Below, piece after piece: positions 61,183 through 64,000 of a DNA stretch of 64,000 bases (its first letter is position 1; the number at the start of each line of letters is the position of its first letter). Position numbers and translations under genes: made by a program. The notes under the pieces were generated by a model. That model had not been told where the DNA came from, searched no databases, and saw nothing but the letters and a program-made list of their open reading frames with translations. Source of the stretch: Amorphoplanes digitatis (GTDB lineage Bacteria; Actinomycetota; Actinomycetes; Mycobacteriales; Micromonosporaceae); contig NZ_JACHNH010000001.1 in assembly GCF_014205335.1 (NCBI RefSeq), positions 62,001-126,000 on the forward strand, in the 5' to 3' direction.

Positions 61183-61968
61183 GTGGACCGGTACGCGCGG
61201 TGGAATGCGCTGCTTGAGCTGCTCGCGGAGAGCGGCCGGGTCAGCGTCGAGGACGCGGCCGACAAGCTCGACGTCTCGCAGGCGACCATCCGCCGGGACT
61301 TCGACCAGCTCGGCCAGCAGCAGATGATCACCAGGACCCGGGGTGGCGCGGTCGCCAACGGCGTCTCCTATGACCTGCCGCTGCGCTACAAGAGCGCCAA
61401 GCACTCGGCGGAGAAGCAGCGCATCGGCGAGGCGGCGGCGAACCTGGTCGTGCCCGGCACGGTCGTCGGCCTCAACGGCGGCACCACCATGACCGAGGTG
61501 GCCCGGGCGCTCGCGGTGCGGCCCGACCTCAACACCAGCGGCGAGGGCGCCCAGCTCACCGTGGTCACCAACGCGCTCAACATCGCCAACGAGCTGCTGG
61601 TCCGCTCGCGGATGAAAATCGTGGTGGCCGGCGGCGTGGTGCGCCCGCAGTCGTTCGAGCTGGTCGGCCCGCTGGGCGGTGCGCTGCTCAAGGAGGTCAC
61701 CCTCGACATCGTGCTGCTGGGCGTCGACGCGCTCGACGTCGAGCTCGGTGCCGCGGCGCATCACGAGGGCGAGGCCGCGATGAACAGCCTGATGGTCGCC
61801 CGGGCCAAGCGCGTCGTGGTGATCGCCGACTCGTCGAAGCTCGGCGGGCACGCGTTCGCCCGGATCTGCCCGATCGGCAAGGTGGAGACCCTGGTCACCG
61901 ACTCGGGGGCGCCGCCGGAGCTGCTGGAGAGCTTCCGCGAGGCGGGCGTGCAGGTCGTCTGCGCCTGA
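61183..61968 (+). CDS. DeoR-family regulator of the amino-sugar operon
   Basis: A 261-residue regulator. The N-terminal HTH (about 4-58, RWNALLELLAESGRVSVEDAADKLDVSQATIRRDFDQL, in part) carries the DeoR signature RVSVEDAADKL...TIRRDF. A sugar-phosphate isomerase-like sensor domain (about 75-250) follows, with NGGTTMTEVA and KRVVVIADSSKLG. GTG 61183 follows AGGGAG. It is divergent from the SIS-ROK-nagA operon, so it probably responds to GlcNAc-6-P or GlcN-6-P, as inferred from context. Confidence 0.9.
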   Translation: MDRYARWNALLELLAESGRVSVEDAADKLDVSQATIRRDFDQLGQQQMITRTRGGAVANGVSYDLPLRYKSAKHSAEKQRIGEAAANLVVPGTVVGLNGGTTMTEVARALAVRPDLNTSGEGAQLTVVTNALNIANELLVRSRMKIVVAGGVVRPQSFELVGPLGGALLKEVTLDIVLLGVDALDVELGAAAHHEGEAAMNSLMVARAKRVVVIADSSKLGGHAFARICPIGKVETLVTDSGAPPELLESFREAGVQVVCA

Positions 61969-62025
61969 TCGGCTGCCGGACACCTGGCGGACGACCGGCG
62001 TTGTCGTGCCGGACGCCCGCGCGGT

Positions 62026-62868
62026 GTGCGATGGGGCGTGCACCACGCCAACCACTACTACGGGCATGCGCACGTGCTGGCCCGCTACTGCGGCCTCGAC
62101 GACGCCGACCCGCCGCGCCTGCACGGCTACCTTCAGCACGGCTGGAACATCGGTGACGGCCTCGCCGCCGACCACGAGTTCGTCGCCGGCACCCCGGTGC
62201 TGCTCTGGTCGGAGCGGACCCGGCGGCGCGCCTGGTCGCTGGGCCGGCGGGAGACCTACGTCGTCGGCTCGCCCTGGGCGTACCTGCTGCGGATGGAGAA
62301 GGATCCGGGGGTACGGCGGGAGGGCACGATCTGGTACCCGTTCCACGGCTGGGAGGGTCAGCACGTCCTCGGCGACCACGCCCGGCTGATCGAACAGATC
62401 CGGGACACCGAGCCCGGCCCGGTCACCGTCTGCCTGTACTGGCAGGAGTACCGCACCGCGAGCGTGCGGCGGCGCTACGAGCGCGCCGGCTTCCGGGTGA
62501 TCTGCCACGGCTACCGCGGCGGCAGGTGGGAGCGCCTCGACCCGCAGTTCCTCCGGCGCCAGGCCGCCGAGCTGCGCCGGCACCGCCGGGTCGCGTCCAA
62601 CCGCCTGTGCAGCGCGGTCCTCTACGGCGCCCTGGCCGGCTGCGAGCCCGCGGTGTACGGCGACCCGATGCAGCTTGACGGCGAGGACTTCGCGTTCGGC
62701 GGGCCGGAGCGGATCCGGCGGCAATGGCCGGAGCTGCACGGTCCGTTCGTCGACCCGGACGCGGCGCGGGAGACCGCCGTCGCCGAACTTGGCGCCGACC
62801 GCCTGCTCCCGCCGGCCGAACTGACCCGCATCCTCGGCTGGCACGCGGCGAAGGTCGGTGCCCGATGA
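62026..62868 (+). CDS. Unrecognised protein, possible GT-B-like surface-glycan transferase
   Basis: A 280-residue cytoplasmic protein without a recognised family. The N-terminus is rich in His and aromatic residues (HHANHYYGHAHVLARYCG), followed by HGYLQHGWNIGDG. The C-terminal SNRLCSAVLYGALAGCEPAVYGDPM resembles the donor-sugar/nucleotide end of GT-B capsular and teichoic-acid transferases (S-N..L..A...G.P...G). A glycosyl- or polyol-phosphate transferase is plausible but unproven. GTG 62026 is the only reasonable start in the frame; no Shine-Dalgarno sequence or -10 is evident. The stop overlaps the next gene (ATGA). Confidence 0.6.
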   Translation: MRWGVHHANHYYGHAHVLARYCGLDDADPPRLHGYLQHGWNIGDGLAADHEFVAGTPVLLWSERTRRRAWSLGRRETYVVGSPWAYLLRMEKDPGVRREGTIWYPFHGWEGQHVLGDHARLIEQIRDTEPGPVTVCLYWQEYRTASVRRRYERAGFRVICHGYRGGRWERLDPQFLRRQAAELRRHRRVASNRLCSAVLYGALAGCEPAVYGDPMQLDGEDFAFGGPERIRRQWPELHGPFVDPDAARETAVAELGADRLLPPAELTRILGWHAAKVGAR

Positions 62869-64000
62869 ACCCGCGGCTGCTCGGCGACGAGATGTTGCGC
62901 TGGTCGGATCTCGACGGCGCGCACGGCCCCGGGCCGGCGCGGGGCGCCGCGCTCGGTCCACTGCTGGCCGCGGCGCGCGGCCGGACCCTGTTCGCCGGTC
63001 CGCACGACCCGGCGCTCATCGACCTGGCCCCGGCCGACGACCTGACGCTGCTGGTCCGGGGCGTCGCCGACGGCGAGGCGCTCGCGGCCCGCTTCCCCGC
63101 GGCCACCGTGTGCGTCGGCGGCCTCGCCAAGTTCGGCGCCGAGGCCCCGTTCGACACCGTGATCGCGCTGGCCGGGCTGGAGGCGCTCGCCTCGGCCGAG
63201 GGCGTCGAGACGTCCTGGGGCGACTCCCTCGACCTGCTGCTCGATCTGCTCCGGCCCGGCGGCACCCTGCTGCTCACCGTCGAGAACCACCTCGGCCTGC
63301 ACCGGCTGGTCGCGCTGCCCGGCCGGCCGGCCGACGCGGACTGGACCGTCGCCGGCGAGCACGACCCGAGCCGGCCCGCCGGGCTCGGCCGGGTGCGTGA
63401 CCGCCTGGGCCGGGCGGCCGTCGCCTACGCGGCCTACCCGGACCCGCTCGCGCCGACGCTCGTGCTCGAGGCCGCCGAGCTGGACCGCGAAGACGTCAGC
63501 GGTGCGCTGTCGGCCCTGCTGACCCGCGCCGTCGAACCCCTCGGCGACGTGCTGACGGATCCGCGCCGGCTGGCGGTCAGCGCGCTGCGGCACGGCGCCG
63601 CCGCGGCACTGGCGCCGGCCTGGATCCTCGCGGCCGGTGCCGACGCCGACGGCGGTGCCGACGTGCACCGGTCGCTGCCGTCCGGGCGTACCCTCCATGA
63701 TCTTTTGTTGCGGGCCGCGCTCGGGCGGGACCTGCCCGCCGTGCGTGAGCTGCTCGGCACCTGGCTGGACGGACCGGCGGCCGGGGTGCCGGCCGACCAG
63801 GTCGTGCTCGGCCCCGCCGGTGAGCTCACCGCGTTCGCCCCGGCACAGGATCCCGCCGCGGCGCTGGCGCGCTTCGCCGCGGACCTGATCGACGGCGGCT
63901 ACCCGCACCCGTGGCCGGCGCCGCAGAGCGCGGCCGAGCTGGCCGTCACGCTGGCCGCGATGACCGGGCGGGAGATCGACCCGCCCGAGCCGCCGGGCGG
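62865..64000 (+). CDS. Methyltransferase-like protein, 3' end cut by the window edge
   Basis: The frame stays open to the last base; 378 residues are visible. Residues about 50-145 look like a degenerate class I methyltransferase: LTLLVRGVADGEALAARFPAA, FDTVIALAGLEAL, then DLLLDLLRPGGTLLLTVEN, which is the usual post-motif block (LRPGG followed by a strand ending in EN). The glycine-rich SAM motif at the N-terminus is not clear. The rest (ADLIDGGYPHPWPAPQ) is unrecognised. It is translationally coupled to the 62026 gene, so both likely belong to a glycan-type cluster beyond the window. Confidence 0.65.
   Translation, partial: MNPRLLGDEMLRWSDLDGAHGPGPARGAALGPLLAAARGRTLFAGPHDPALIDLAPADDLTLLVRGVADGEALAARFPAATVCVGGLAKFGAEAPFDTVIALAGLEALASAEGVETSWGDSLDLLLDLLRPGGTLLLTVENHLGLHRLVALPGRPADADWTVAGEHDPSRPAGLGRVRDRLGRAAVAYAAYPDPLAPTLVLEAAELDREDVSGALSALLTRAVEPLGDVLTDPRRLAVSALRHGAAAALAPAWILAAGADADGGADVHRSLPSGRTLHDLLLRAALGRDLPAVRELLGTWLDGPAAGVPADQVVLGPAGELTAFAPAQDPAAALARFAADLIDGGYPHPWPAPQSAAELAVTLAAMTGREIDPPEPPG

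Overview
The window is a GC-rich actinobacterial chromosome segment, most likely from Actinoplanes or a close relative in the Micromonosporaceae. The evidence is the very high GC with many GTG starts, the markers Lsr2, CarD, DisA, RadA, ClpC and MsiK, and a type III polyketide synthase / UbiA / methyltransferase / flavoprotein locus like the one reported from Actinoplanes missouriensis. There are about 60 protein genes and one tRNA gene. I see no insertion sequence, prophage or CRISPR array. The genes at both window edges are cut (nadB on the left, a methyltransferase-like gene on the right).

Layout. (1) 1-8.1 kb: NAD synthesis (nadB-nadC), coaX, lysS, lsr2, clpC. (2) 8.2-15.1 kb: a DUF4291 gene, mutY, an ACT-domain protein overlapping def, a secreted protein, then radA-disA (minus strand) and an LpqE-like lipoprotein. 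(3) 15.2-20.3 kb: a divergent agq-like lipid-quinone locus plus two membrane-anchored unknowns. (4) 20.6-22.4 kb: carD-ispD-ispF. (5) 22.5-43.1 kb: accessory metabolism. This holds a ROK regulator divergent from a secreted GH46 chitosanase, fumarylacetoacetase with an unknown partner, a second ROK regulator with an MFS exporter, a tyrosine-catabolic operon (hppD, two RDD proteins, an aminotransferase) with a divergent Lrp regulator, and both fumarase classes. (6) 43.2-45.7 kb: cysS-rlmB. (7) 45.7-58 kb: an Hsp70-like ATPase fused to an extracytoplasmic beta-propeller, an MsiK-type ATPase, tRNA-Thr, an RTX-repeat exoprotein, a GNAT enzyme, a two-RCK membrane protein, DUF4032, a serine protease and a PAP2 phosphatase. 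(8) 58-62 kb: an amino-sugar operon (SIS, ROK kinase, nagA) with a divergent DeoR regulator. (9) 62-64 kb: the start of an unrecognised transferase cluster.

Regions 1, 2, 4 and 6 follow the conserved coaX-lysS-lsr2-clpC / mutY / disA-radA-lpqE / carD-ispD-ispF / cysS-rlmB order that I recall from Mycobacterium tuberculosis. Regions 3 and 5 look like insertions into that backbone. The chitosanase, MsiK and NagA-operon genes together suggest use of chitosan or chitin-derived sugars. HppD, the aminotransferase and FahA cover three steps of tyrosine breakdown, and class I and II fumarases can take up the fumarate produced.

The strongest unannotated signal is regulatory. In eleven genes a TANNNT -10 hexamer ends exactly six bases before the GTG or ATG, implying leaderless mRNAs. 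Other notable items are DnaA-box clusters before clpC and cysS, matched palindromes in the ROK/chitosanase region, the Hsp70-TM-propeller fusion, and an RCK-TM-RCK protein with a degenerate selectivity filter.
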